The position numbers and the translations under genes were made by a program. Of a DNA stretch of 64,000 nucleotides, positions 8,188 through 15,875 are shown one piece after another. Each line of letters starts with the position of its first letter. Within the stretch, counting starts at the first letter, position 1. Source of the stretch: UBA4742 sp963785815 (GTDB lineage: Bacteria > Actinomycetota > Acidimicrobiia > Acidimicrobiales > Acidimicrobilacustridaceae); assembly GCA_963785815.1 (NCBI GenBank), contig CAWAWN010000003.1:620001-684000 (forward strand), in the 5' to 3' direction. The notes beneath the pieces are model-generated. The model had not been told where the DNA came from. It saw only the letters and a program-made list of their open reading frames with translations, and searched no databases.

Positions 8188-9162
8188 TCAGGCGATGACG
8201 CGCTTCTTGAAGCCGGCGATGCCTCGCCAGCCCAGCAGCAGGACGAAGCCGACCATCACCGGGTAGATGGCGAACAGGCTCATGTGGGGGGCGTTGGTCA
8301 GCGCGGCCCGGAACCCCTCGCTGATGTACACGAGCGGGTTGGCCAGCGACACCACCTTCAGCCATGGGATGGCGCTGAGCCGCGACCAGGGGTAGTAGAT
8401 GCAGCCCAGGAAGGTGATGGGCACCACGATCACGCCGAAGAGCATGGGCACCGTGCGGGGGTCGAAGATCGTCCCGAAGGTCAGGCCCAGCGTCGAGGCC
8501 ATCAGGCAGGCCAGGGGCAGGATGGTCAACAGCACCCACCACGTGTAGTGCAGGTGGATGGGGGTGGCCGGCACCACGGCGGCGATGGGGAAGACCAGCA
8601 GGGCGGCGATCATGCACTGCAGGGCGCCGGAGACGATCTTCTCGCCCGCCACCAGCTCGACCGGCAGCGGGGCCAGGACCCGGTCCTCGATCTCGCGGGT
8701 GTAGCCGAACTCCTGCACCAGGGGCAGGGCCACGGCCTGGATGCCCTGGAACAGGATGACCGAGCCGATGACGCCGGCGATCAGCGACGCCGAGTAGGCC
8801 GCGGACGCCTTGGATGCGGCGACGGCGGCCGCCGCCGCATGGGCCTTGGCGCCGGCGATCAGCGCCGCCGCCACCGGTGCCGGCATCTGCTTCAGGACGG
8901 CGGCGGGGGGCAGGAAGGTGGCTGCCGTCGGCAGCGGACCACCTCCACCGATGCCCAGGCCGATCTTGGGCAGCACGTAGGTGAACACGAACACCAGCAG
9001 GAACGGCTGGATGAGCGTGCGGGGCAGGAACTCCTTGAGGTTGTGGGCCAACACGTAGGCGTCGCGGGTGAGCAGCGCCTTGAAGGCCGACCAACCCGTG
9101 GCGTGGGTCAGGGGCGCGGCGGGTGCGCCGGCCACTGGAGCGGAGACGTCGAGGGTGGTCAT
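8188..9162 (-). CDS. ABC-2 type transporter permease (DrrB-like)
   Basis: The protein has 324 residues and about six transmembrane segments, with an ABC-2 pattern: a cytoplasmic N-terminal helix (FKALLTRDAYVLAHNLKEF), TM1 at about residue 50, and the conserved region VQEFGYTREIEDRVLAPLPV before TM3. An Ala-rich loop of about 45 residues separates TM1 and TM2 and is low in complexity. The ATG at 9162 overlaps the stop of the upstream ATPase gene (ATGA), so the two are coupled. With the ATPase it should form a drug- or lipid-export pump under control of the MarR regulator that opens the operon. Confidence 0.88.
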   Translation of the reverse strand: MTTLDVSAPVAGAPAAPLTHATGWSAFKALLTRDAYVLAHNLKEFLPRTLIQPFLLVFVFTYVLPKIGLGIGGGGPLPTAATFLPPAAVLKQMPAPVAAALIAGAKAHAAAAAVAASKASAAYSASLIAGVIGSVILFQGIQAVALPLVQEFGYTREIEDRVLAPLPVELVAGEKIVSGALQCMIAALLVFPIAAVVPATPIHLHYTWWVLLTILPLACLMASTLGLTFGTIFDPRTVPMLFGVIVVPITFLGCIYYPWSRLSAIPWLKVVSLANPLVYISEGFRAALTNAPHMSLFAIYPVMVGFVLLLGWRGIAGFKKRVIA

Positions 9163-10178
9163 TCGCGCAGGTCCTTCCCGGTCAGCTGGATGAAGACGGT
9201 CTCGAGGGTGGGTTCGGTGGCCGACAGGTCGGTGACCACGAAGCCGTGCTTCTCGGCCAGCGTGACCACGGCCGGCAGCACGCCGGTGGCTCCCTTCACG
9301 CCCAGGTTGACCTTGCCTTCGACCACGTGGGCCCCGGTGGCGCCGGGCACCTCGGCCTCGAGCATGTCGGCCACCGGCTGGGGATCGCCGGCCACGGTCA
9401 CCAGCACCGAGGTGTCGATGCCGACCGAGTCCTTCAGCTGGCGGGGGGTGCCCAGGGCCAGCATCTTGCCGTGGTCGACGATGGCGAGGCGGTTGCAGAG
9501 CTCGTCGGCCTCTTCCATGTAGTGGGTGGTCAGCAGGATGGTCTGGCCGTCGCCGTGCAGCTCGCCCAGGATCTCCCACAGGGCGATGCGGCTCTGCGGG
9601 TCGAGGCCGGCGGTGGGCTCGTCCAGGAACAGGATGGACGGGTTGTGCATGACGGCCCGGGCCACCATGAGCCGCTGCGCCATGCCGCCCGACAGGGCCA
9701 GCACCGGGGCCTTGGCCCGCTCGATGAGGCGGAACTGCTCGAGCAGCTGCTGGGTCTTGGCCTTGGCGTCCTTGCTGGTCATCCCGAAGAAGCGGCCGTG
9801 GAAGTACAGGTTGTTCCAGACGCTGAGGGAGCGGTCGAGGGTGTTCGACTGGGGGACCACGCCGATGAGGCGCTTGGCCAGCGCCGGGTGGGACACCACG
9901 TCGACCCCGCCGACCAGGGCATGCCCGCTGGTGGGGATGACCCGGGTGGTGAGCATGCCGGCGGTGGTGGTCTTACCCGCGCCGTTGGGTCCGAGCAGGC
10001 CGAAGATCTCACCGCGGCCCACGCTCAGGTCGAGCCCGTCCACGGCCCGGATGTCGCCCGGGTACACCTTGGTCAGGGCCTCGGTGCGGATCACCTCGTC
10101 GGGCATCCGCGGCGTCTCGGTGGGTGGGGGTGCGGCGCCGGGCGCGCCCCCGGGGTCGATCTGGGTCGGACTGCTCAT
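9159..10178 (-). CDS. ABC transporter ATP-binding protein (DrrA-like)
   Basis: The protein has 339 residues. Walker A is GPNGAGKTT (about residues 61-69), the signature is LSGGMAQRL, Walker B is ILFLDEPTAGLDP, and the switch His lies in LLTTHYMEEADEL. The C-terminal 100 residues form the DUF4162-like extension common in DrrA-type exporters. The N-terminus is Pro/Gly-rich and probably disordered. The ATG at 10178 overlaps the marR stop (ATGA), and the gene's own stop overlaps the permease start. It powers the adjacent permease. Confidence 0.93.
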   Translation of the reverse strand: MSSPTQIDPGGAPGAAPPPTETPRMPDEVIRTEALTKVYPGDIRAVDGLDLSVGRGEIFGLLGPNGAGKTTTAGMLTTRVIPTSGHALVGGVDVVSHPALAKRLIGVVPQSNTLDRSLSVWNNLYFHGRFFGMTSKDAKAKTQQLLEQFRLIERAKAPVLALSGGMAQRLMVARAVMHNPSILFLDEPTAGLDPQSRIALWEILGELHGDGQTILLTTHYMEEADELCNRLAIVDHGKMLALGTPRQLKDSVGIDTSVLVTVAGDPQPVADMLEAEVPGATGAHVVEGKVNLGVKGATGVLPAVVTLAEKHGFVVTDLSATEPTLETVFIQLTGKDLRE

Positions 10179-10722
10179 GCCACATCCGTTTCGTCGTCGG
10201 TGGGGTGGGTCTTGGTCGGTTTGGGGGCGCGGGCGGCGGTCCGGCCCAGTGTGCTGCGGCCGGGAGCGGATCGGGCATGGCGGTTGAGCCGGCCCAGCAC
10301 GGATCGGAAGGTCTCGGCCTCCTCATCGCTCATCAGGGCCCGAACCTCACGGTCGTAGGCGTCGGCCACCGCGGCCAGCTGGCGGTGGCGCCTGCGACCG
10401 GCCGGGGTGATGTCCACCCGGGTGACGCGGCGGTCGTCGGGGTCGCCGCGGCGCACGACCAGGCCGTCGGCCTCGAGCCGGTCGAGGTGGCGCACCAGGG
10501 TGGCGCCGCCGATGCCCATGCGGGCGGCCAGCTCGGATTGGCTGGGGCTGACCGGGCTGTCGATGGCCTGGGACAGCACGATCCAGGTGGGCAGGCTGCT
10601 CCCCGCCTTGGCCAGCCGGGCGTCGAACAGCTCCGCGAGGCCTTGGCCGTCAGGGCCAGGAGTCGCCCGAGAGAGGCGCCCTCGCCCGGGTCGAGGCGCC
10701 GCGGGTCGTTCGCCGAGATCAT
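10175..10722 (-). CDS. MarR family transcriptional regulator, frameshifted
   Basis: The reading frame starting with the ATG at 10722 encodes MISANDPRRLDPGEGASLGR then LLALTAKA. The rest of a typical MarR protein continues in another frame: LAELFDARLAKAGSSLPTW, then the winged helix (SQSELAARMGIGGATLVRHL, DRLEADGLVVRR, DDRRVTRVDIT). The break is near 10637-10643 and needs one extra base, which would give about 182 residues. It may be a sequence error or a true mutation that derepresses the exporter. The gene opens a three-gene operon with ATGA overlaps. MarR proteins repress such operons and release DNA on binding drug-like ligands. Confidence 0.8.
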
Positions 10723-10725
10723 TGC

Positions 10726-10759
10726 TGGACAACCTATTCGTGTGCAAATGATTTGTCCA
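10726..10759 (-). promoter_or_regulatory. marR promoter with overlapping inverted-repeat operator
   Basis: On the minus strand, a -35 box TGGACA (10754-10759), a 17-nt spacer and a -10 box TAGGTT (10731-10736) precede the ATG at 10722 by 8 nt, so the transcript should be leaderless. The arms TGGACAA and TTGTCCA form a 7-bp inverted repeat with a 20-nt spacer that covers both promoter boxes. That is a plausible MarR autoregulatory operator. Confidence 0.55.
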
Positions 10760-10805
10760 CTGTTGATCCCGGGCCTGGTCCGGCTCCCGATCGGCTGCCG
10801 CGCCC

Positions 10806-13379
10806 ATGCCCGGCGCGTCCGCGGCCATGTGCTCAGATGGCGCGGTGAGCGGCACGACCCAGGCACCGGAGGTGTCGTCGCCCACCCACCCGCGCCGCCG
10901 GCGGGCCCGCGACGGCCTGCGGCGTTGGCGCAGCCTGGTGTTCGTGAACCCGGGCGACGGCCGGGTGCGGCGTCGGGCCTCCGACGTGGTGCGCCTGGTG
11001 CTGGCCGTGGTGGCTTTCGCCCTGGTGGTGGCCGCCATCCGGGTGGGCGTGAGGCTGGACGAGCACGTGGTTGACGCCCTGGTGCCACCGCCCCGAGGTC
11101 TCCAGTGGCTGGTCAGCGCCCTGTGGGTCCTGGGGTCGTTCGGGGTCACCCTCGTGCTGGTCGCCCTCACCCTGCTCTCGCGCCGTCGACGGGCCCTCGC
11201 CGCCGCCGCCGTCGCCGGCCTGGGCACCTGGGCGCTGTGCGGTCTGCTGGGCGCCACCATCGGCACCGCCGCCGGTCGGCCCGCCGACGCCCACCTGGCC
11301 GGCGTGTCGACCGGCTTCCCGCTGGCCCGGGTGGCCACGGCCGTGGCCCTGGCCAGCGTGGTGCTGCCGTATCTGAGCCGCGCCCTGCACCGCCTCGTCT
11401 GGGCGTCGCTGGCCGCCGGTGCGGTGGCCGCGGTGCTCCACGGCGCCGGCCTGCCCCTCGACGTGTTGGCCAGCGTGCTGGTGGGCTGGGCCGTGGCCGC
11501 CGCCGTCCACCTGGCCCTGGGCACCCCGGCCGGCCTGCCCACCCCCGACGACGTGGTCGAGGAGGTGGCCGACCTGGGCGTCGAGCTCGACCACGTCTGC
11601 CTGCTGGCCCACCAGGAGTGGGGGCTGGCCCGCTACCACGGCACCGACGTGGCCGGGCGCCCCGTGGACGTCGCGCTGTACGGCCGTGACGCCAGCGATG
11701 CCCAGGCCCTGGGCCGGGCCTGGCGCTTCGCCTGGTACCGCGACGCCGGTCCCCGGCTGGCCGTGAACCGCCTCCAGCAGGTGGAGCACGAGGCCTACCT
11801 GACGCTGCTGGCCGCCGGCACCACCACGCCCGCCAGCCAGGTGGTGGTGGCCGGCGAGAGCCCGGCCTCGGGCGACGCCCTGCTCGTCACCCACCCGCCA
11901 CCGGGGCGTCCGCTGGCCGACCTGGCACCCGACGAGGTGACCGCGCCCCTGCTCGACGACCTGTTCCACGCCGTGGAGGGACTGGGTGCGGCGCGCATCG
12001 CCCACGGCTCGATCAACCCCGCCAACGTGCTGGTGGCGACGCCGGACGCCGCCCGGTCCGCCGCCCGCACCGTCGAAGGGTCCGCCGCGGCTGGCGTCGC
12101 CGGGTCGGGCGTCGCCGGGTCGGTCGGGCTCAAGGACCTGCGTCGGGGTGCATCCGGGGCGCCTGACGAGTGGCTGGAGCGCGACCTGGCCGACGCCCTG
12201 GTCACCGCGGCGGCGGCCGGCGGGGTCGACCCGTCCGTGGCCGCCGCCGTCCGCGTCATCGGGCCCGAGCGCCTGGCCCGGGTGCTGACCCAGCTGCAAC
12301 CGGCGGCGCTCGACCCCGCCACCCGCGAGGCCGCCCACCGCCACAGGGGCCTGCTGGGCGAGCTGCGCAAGGCCGGCGCGGCCGCGGCCGGGGTGGACGA
12401 GCCGGCGCTGGCCGAGATCCACCGGGTGTCATGGGCGTCGCTGGGCATGGGTGTGGGTGCCCTGGTGGGCGTGATCCTGATCGTCCAGCAGTTCTCCGGC
12501 GTGGACGACCTGTGGGCCACCCTCCAGAGCGCCCAGTGGTCGTGGGTGCTGGTCGCCTTCGTGCTGGCCCAGTTGACCAACGTGGCCCAGGCCCTGTCGG
12601 TGCAGGGGTCGGTGTCGGCTGCCTTGCCCTTCGGGGCCACCCTCGGGCTCGAGTTCGCCAACGCCTTCACCGGTCTGGTGGCCGGCACGGTGGGCACCAC
12701 CGCCACCATCATCCGCTACTTCCAGCGCAAGGGCCTGGCCGTGTCGGTGGCCGTCAGCTCGGGCGTGCTGGTCACCGTGGCCACCATGATCACCCAGACC
12801 ATCCTGTTCGTGACCGCCTTCCTGCTCACCCGCGGGTCGTACCAGTTCGACCTGGGCCAGCCGTCCGGCAGCGGATCGAGCTCGTCGGGCGGCTCCGACA
12901 CGTGGATCCTGTGGGTCATCGCCCTGGGCCTGGCCGCGGTGGGGATCGTCACCGCCGTCCCCCGGTTCCGCCGACTGGCGGTGGCCAAGCTCAAACCGCA
13001 GGTCGACGCGGCGCGTGACAACCTGCGGGGTCTGAGCGGCCAGCCGGGCAAGCTGATCCGGCTGTTCGGGGGCGCGGTGGCGGCCCAGCTGCTGTTCGCC
13101 ATGGTGCTGGGGGCGGCGCTGCACGCGTACGGCGCCTCGGCCTCGCTGGCCGAGCTGCTGGTGGTGAACACCATTGCCTCCCTGCTCGGCGGCATCGCCC
13201 CGGTGCCCGGCGGGATGGGTGTCATCGAGGCCGGCCTGATCGCCGGGTTCACCGCCCTGGGCATCCCCGACACCATCGCGGTGGCGGCCACCCTCACCGC
13301 CCGGCTGATGACGGCCTACCTGCCGCCCATCTGGGGCTACCCGACCTTGGTCTGGATGCGCCGTCGCCACTACCTGTGA
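10806..13379 (+). CDS. PAP2-like / kinase-like / lysyl-PG-synthase-type flippase fusion
   Basis: The protein has 857 residues in three parts. Residues about 60-245 form a six-helix membrane region like PAP2-type domains. Residues about 250-490 form a soluble part resembling a kinase-like fold (GRAWRFAWYRDAGPRLAVNR, HGSINPANVLV). Residues about 525-857 form the eight-helix UPF0104 domain found in MprF-type lysylphosphatidylglycerol synthases and flippases (NTIASLLGGIAPVPGGMGVIEAG). In the kinase part the expected HxDxxxxN reads HGSINPAN, so the catalytic Asp seems replaced. A membrane-lipid or glycan transport role is likely. The start may be 10806 or the ATG at 10827. It is divergent from marR. 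Confidence 0.75.
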   Translation: MPGASAAMCSDGAVSGTTQAPEVSSPTHPRRRRARDGLRRWRSLVFVNPGDGRVRRRASDVVRLVLAVVAFALVVAAIRVGVRLDEHVVDALVPPPRGLQWLVSALWVLGSFGVTLVLVALTLLSRRRRALAAAAVAGLGTWALCGLLGATIGTAAGRPADAHLAGVSTGFPLARVATAVALASVVLPYLSRALHRLVWASLAAGAVAAVLHGAGLPLDVLASVLVGWAVAAAVHLALGTPAGLPTPDDVVEEVADLGVELDHVCLLAHQEWGLARYHGTDVAGRPVDVALYGRDASDAQALGRAWRFAWYRDAGPRLAVNRLQQVEHEAYLTLLAAGTTTPASQVVVAGESPASGDALLVTHPPPGRPLADLAPDEVTAPLLDDLFHAVEGLGAARIAHGSINPANVLVATPDAARSAARTVEGSAAAGVAGSGVAGSVGLKDLRRGASGAPDEWLERDLADALVTAAAAGGVDPSVAAAVRVIGPERLARVLTQLQPAALDPATREAAHRHRGLLGELRKAGAAAAGVDEPALAEIHRVSWASLGMGVGALVGVILIVQQFSGVDDLWATLQSAQWSWVLVAFVLAQLTNVAQALSVQGSVSAALPFGATLGLEFANAFTGLVAGTVGTTATIIRYFQRKGLAVSVAVSSGVLVTVATMITQTILFVTAFLLTRGSYQFDLGQPSGSGSSSSGGSDTWILWVIALGLAAVGIVTAVPRFRRLAVAKLKPQVDAARDNLRGLSGQPGKLIRLFGGAVAAQLLFAMVLGAALHAYGASASLAELLVVNTIASLLGGIAPVPGGMGVIEAGLIAGFTALGIPDTIAVAATLTARLMTAYLPPIWGYPTLVWMRRRHYL

Positions 13380-13390
13380 CCGCACCCGGC

Positions 13391-13396
13391 TAGTCT
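13391..13396 (+). promoter_or_regulatory. Putative -10 box of the ferritin-like gene
   Basis: TAGTCT lies 65 nt before the ATG at 13462, whose own ribosome binding site (gagaggga) shows that this transcript has a leader. Confidence 0.35.
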
Positions 13397-13461
13397 GGAC
13401 ACCCGCAGGATCACGCCGGAGCACCCCAGCACCGGATCGCCTGACTGAGAGGGACCAGGCC

Positions 13462-14289
13462 ATGAAGCGTCACATGCCCGTGACCGAGCTGGCTCGCGAC
13501 GACCGCTTCGCCCGCATGCGCATCGAGGACCTGGTCCTCGACCCCCGCAACGCGGTGCAGCTGTCCGAGAGCAACCGCGGCGCGGGCTTCCGCGCCGAGT
13601 ACTACGAGGCGCCCGATGCGGCCCGGTCGCTCATGCACGGCATCTTCGTGGGTGAGATCCAGGCGCTCGAGGGCGCGGGGCGCACCTGCTGGGACTTCCC
13701 GGTCGGCACCGAAGGCGACGCCGTGCCCTTCGAGCTCAAGCTGGACATGGCCCGCCAGTGCTGGGACGAGGCCCGTCACGTCGAGATCTCGGTCAAGCTC
13801 ACCGAGCACATGGGCTCGGAGATCGGCGAGTTCGCCGAGCAGACCCTGCTGTTCGAGGCAGCCTGCAACAGCGATGCCATCCTGCGCCTGGCCGGCGTCA
13901 ACCGGGCGCTCGAGGGTCTGGCCATCGACGTGTTCAACACCATGCGCGACTTCGGCGGCGCGGTCGACGACCCGGTCCTGTACTTCTGCGAGGACTGGAT
14001 GCTGGCCGACGAGGTCACCCACGTGAAGATGGGCTCGGACTGGCTGCGACGCATCACCGCCGATGACCCCGAGCGACGCCAGGCCGCCCTCGAGTTCCAG
14101 CGCACGGTGGACAAGCTGTTCAGCTTCGGCGGCTTCCGGGGCGAGGAGGAGGAGAACCCCATCCACCTGGCCCGCAAGTTCCGGGCCCTGGCCGGGTTCA
14201 ACGACGACGAGATCTCCGATCTGGTCGATGCCGCGGCCGAGGCCTACGCCGAGGCCCGCGAGCAGTGGACGTCGGCTCAGCCGGCCTGA
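13462..14289 (+). CDS. Ferritin-like diiron protein (DUF455-type)
   Basis: The protein has 275 residues, mostly helical. Candidate diiron ligands are spaced as in ferritin-like four-helix bundles: GEIQALEGAG (Glu), ARQCWDEARHVE (Glu and His in an ExxH arrangement) and EDWMLADEVTHVKMG (a second ExxH). This pattern fits the DUF455/ferritin-like group, whose reaction is unknown. The ATG at 13462 has a gagaggga ribosome binding site. It stands alone, downstream of the flippase fusion and 74 nt before a small membrane protein on the same strand. Confidence 0.7.
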   Translation: MKRHMPVTELARDDRFARMRIEDLVLDPRNAVQLSESNRGAGFRAEYYEAPDAARSLMHGIFVGEIQALEGAGRTCWDFPVGTEGDAVPFELKLDMARQCWDEARHVEISVKLTEHMGSEIGEFAEQTLLFEAACNSDAILRLAGVNRALEGLAIDVFNTMRDFGGAVDDPVLYFCEDWMLADEVTHVKMGSDWLRRITADDPERRQAALEFQRTVDKLFSFGGFRGEEEENPIHLARKFRALAGFNDDEISDLVDAAAEAYAEAREQWTSAQPA

Positions 14290-14363
14290 CCGCCGTCCCG
14301 GTGTCGGCCCCCGTCGCTGCGGTGTCGGCATCCCGTCCCGTCTCCCACGACTGACCTGACCCG

Positions 14364-14729
14364 GTGCTGCTCGAGATCCATCGCTCGTTCGCGTGGTTCG
14401 TGATCGTGGGCAACGGCCTGGCCGGCGTGTGGTCGCTGGGGGCCAACTGGTGGGAGTGGCTGCGGGGCCGGGCGCTGTGGTGGTTCACCATCACCGTGGA
14501 GATCGCCATCTTCGTGCAGGTGGCCCTGGGCGTCGGCATGGTGGCCGGCCAGAAGCTCAAGGCGCCGCAGTTCCACATGTTCTACGGGTTCGTGGCCCTG
14601 CTCACGGTGGCCCTGATCTACAGCTACCGGGCCCAGATGGAGAAGTACCGCTACCTGCTCTACGGCGGCGGTGGGCTGTTCCTCATGGGTCTGGGCATCC
14701 GGGCCGTGCTGGTCGGCATGCAGAAGTAG
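14364..14729 (+). CDS. Small conserved membrane protein (four TM segments)
   Basis: The protein has 121 residues and starts at GTG 14364. Four hydrophobic helices are visible, at about residues 9-28, 40-60, 70-86 and 98-115. They are separated by short charged loops (EWLRGRALWW, YRAQMEKYR). I recognise no catalytic motif, and the family and function are unknown to me. Its stop is followed directly by a fragment and then a full copy of the 99-bp repeat, and it is convergent with the Lrp-type gene. Confidence 0.7.
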   Translation: MLLEIHRSFAWFVIVGNGLAGVWSLGANWWEWLRGRALWWFTITVEIAIFVQVALGVGMVAGQKLKAPQFHMFYGFVALLTVALIYSYRAQMEKYRYLLYGGGGLFLMGLGIRAVLVGMQK

Positions 14730-14731
14730 AA

Positions 14732-14745
14732 GGAAGGCGGAGGCC
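14732..14745 (+). repeat. Head fragment of the 99-bp repeat, plus orientation
   Basis: GGAAGGCGGAGGCC matches the first 14 bases of the repeat with one change. It lies 3 bp after the stop at 14729 and points head-to-head at the full copy that follows. Confidence 0.55.
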
Positions 14746-14844
14746 GACCTGCCTGGCCCTCTGGTCGGCAGGCCTCCCGGCGGGCGCCTTCGCCATCCCG
14801 GTGTCATCGGTCCAGCGGCTCCGGCCTGGCGGCCTGCGCCTTCC
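14746..14844 (-). repeat. 99-bp intergenic repeat, copy A
   Basis: A full copy read on the minus strand, starting GGAAGGCGCAGGCC. It begins 29 nt after the stop of the minus-strand Lrp-type gene (14873). Hairpin I has arms GGCC/GGCC around a gcca loop, and hairpin III has arms GCCTG/CAGGC. It is the same length as copies C and D. Confidence 0.85.
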
Positions 14845-14872
14845 AACCACCGGCAAAGAGCGGTCGCCTCTC

Positions 14873-15109
14873 CTAGAGGTTCACGACGGTGCAGGTGACG
14901 GTGCGGGTGAGGCCCTCGATCATCTGCACGTGGCTCACCACCATCTGGCCCAGCTCGTCCATGGTGGGGGCCTCGGCCCGAACGATCACGTCGTAGGGGC
15001 CGGTGACGTCGTCGGCCGCGACCACGCCGGACAGGGCGCGGACCTCGGTGGCCACCCGCTCGGCCTTGCCCACCTCGGTCTGGATCAGGATGTAGGCGCT
15101 GACGGACAC
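14873..15109 (-). CDS. Lrp/AsnC-type ligand-binding (RAM) domain protein
   Basis: The protein has 78 residues and is a stand-alone C-terminal domain of Lrp/AsnC regulators without a DNA-binding part. The pattern AYILIQTEVGKAERVATEV, VVAADDVTGPYDVIVRAE and a final beta strand (TRTVTCTVVNL) is typical. The GTG at 15109 is chosen because a gggaggt ribosome binding site sits 5 nt upstream. Such small proteins bind amino acids and are thought to modulate full-length regulators. Copy A of the repeat lies directly downstream. It is transcribed in the same direction as hsp20 but separated from it by a terminator. Confidence 0.85.
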   Translation of the reverse strand: MSVSAYILIQTEVGKAERVATEVRALSGVVAADDVTGPYDVIVRAEAPTMDELGQMVVSHVQMIEGLTRTVTCTVVNL

Positions 15110-15194
15110 GGCGACCTCCCGGCTTCGGAAGCTCCCCAGGCTAGTGGGCCCGTCCGGACGCGGCTGCGCCCGGCTCATCGGCCGGGCGCAGCGG

Positions 15195-15226
15195 GGGGCG
15201 GCGAGGAGGGGAGGGGTCGCCGCCCC
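15195..15226 (-). terminator. Hairpin terminator after hsp20
   Basis: A perfect 10-bp stem (15195-15204 with 15217-15226) and a 12-nt loop lie 15 nt downstream of the hsp20 stop on the minus strand. Confidence 0.7.
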
Positions 15227-15240
15227 GAGGTGGGCTGGGG

Positions 15241-15675
15241 TCAGGCCGCCTCGGTGGCGCTGGTCTCGATGGTGCGGGCGTCGACGTGGTGGCTGACCTC
15301 GACCTTGCGGGGCTTGGCCGTCTCGGCCACCGGGATGGTGAGGGTGAGCACGCCGTCGTGGTAGTCGGCGTCCACCCGGTCGCCGTCGAGGGTGTCGCCC
15401 AGCAGCAGCTGGCGGGCGAAGGCGCCCTGGCGACGCTCGCTGGCCAGGACCTCCTCGTCCTCGGCGCGGGTCCAACGGCGCTCGGCCCGCAGGGACAGGA
15501 CGTTGCGCTCGACCTCGAGGTCGATCGAGGCGGGGTCGACGCCGGGCAGGTCGAAGTGGACGGTGACGTGGTCGCCCTTGCGGACGGCGTCCATGGGGAC
15601 GGCCGGGGACGTGCGGGACCAGGCCGAGTCGGCGGCCCGGTCGAGCTCACGGAACGGATCGAAGCGCAGCAGCAT
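15241..15675 (-). CDS. Hsp20/alpha-crystallin family small heat shock protein
   Basis: The protein has 144 residues. The N-terminus MLLRFDPFRELDRAADSAWS is the usual WDPF-like region. The alpha-crystallin domain spans about residues 33-130 (HVTVHFDLPGVDPASIDLEV, RQLLLGDTLD, YHDGVLTLTIPVAETAKP). The conserved A-x-x-x-n-G-v-L motif appears as ADYHDGVLTLTIP. It acts as an ATP-independent holdase. The ATG at 15675 has a ggaggc ribosome binding site. A good promoter with an inverted repeat lies upstream and a strong terminator downstream, so it is a single-gene unit. Confidence 0.92.
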   Translation of the reverse strand: MLLRFDPFRELDRAADSAWSRTSPAVPMDAVRKGDHVTVHFDLPGVDPASIDLEVERNVLSLRAERRWTRAEDEEVLASERRQGAFARQLLLGDTLDGDRVDADYHDGVLTLTIPVAETAKPRKVEVSHHVDARTIETSATEAA

Positions 15676-15714
15676 GGGGAGCCTCCGGGAGAGGTGGTGT
15701 GCAGTACGCAGTCA

Positions 15715-15743
15715 AGGATAACAGGAAAGTTGAGCACTATCAA
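15715..15743 (-). promoter_or_regulatory. hsp20 promoter with TTGA-N6-TCAA inverted repeat
   Basis: On the minus strand TTGATA (15738-15743), a 17-nt spacer and TATCCT (15715-15720) form a good sigma-70-type promoter. The -35 box overlaps an inverted repeat with arms GTTGA/TCAAC (15729-15744). It resembles, but does not match, the HAIR operator of HspR, whose half-sites are farther apart. Confidence 0.6.
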
Positions 15744-15803
15744 CGCAAGATTTCTGATGTCATCCAGCCAACAACCATGACGCGTTCGGACAGCGTGTCG
15801 ATG

Positions 15804-15821
15804 CGCCGCCAGACGGCGGCG
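15804..15821 (-). terminator. Hairpin terminator after pckG
   Basis: A perfect 7-bp stem CGCCGCC/GGCGGCG with a 4-nt loop lies 55 nt after the pckG stop on the minus strand. A second self-complementary stretch (cccgaccggtcggg, 15862-15875) touches the stop codon. Confidence 0.5.
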
Positions 15822-15875
15822 TGTGCGAGCACTGCCAGTGGTTCGGGGCCAGACGTGGTCCCCCGACCGGTCGGG

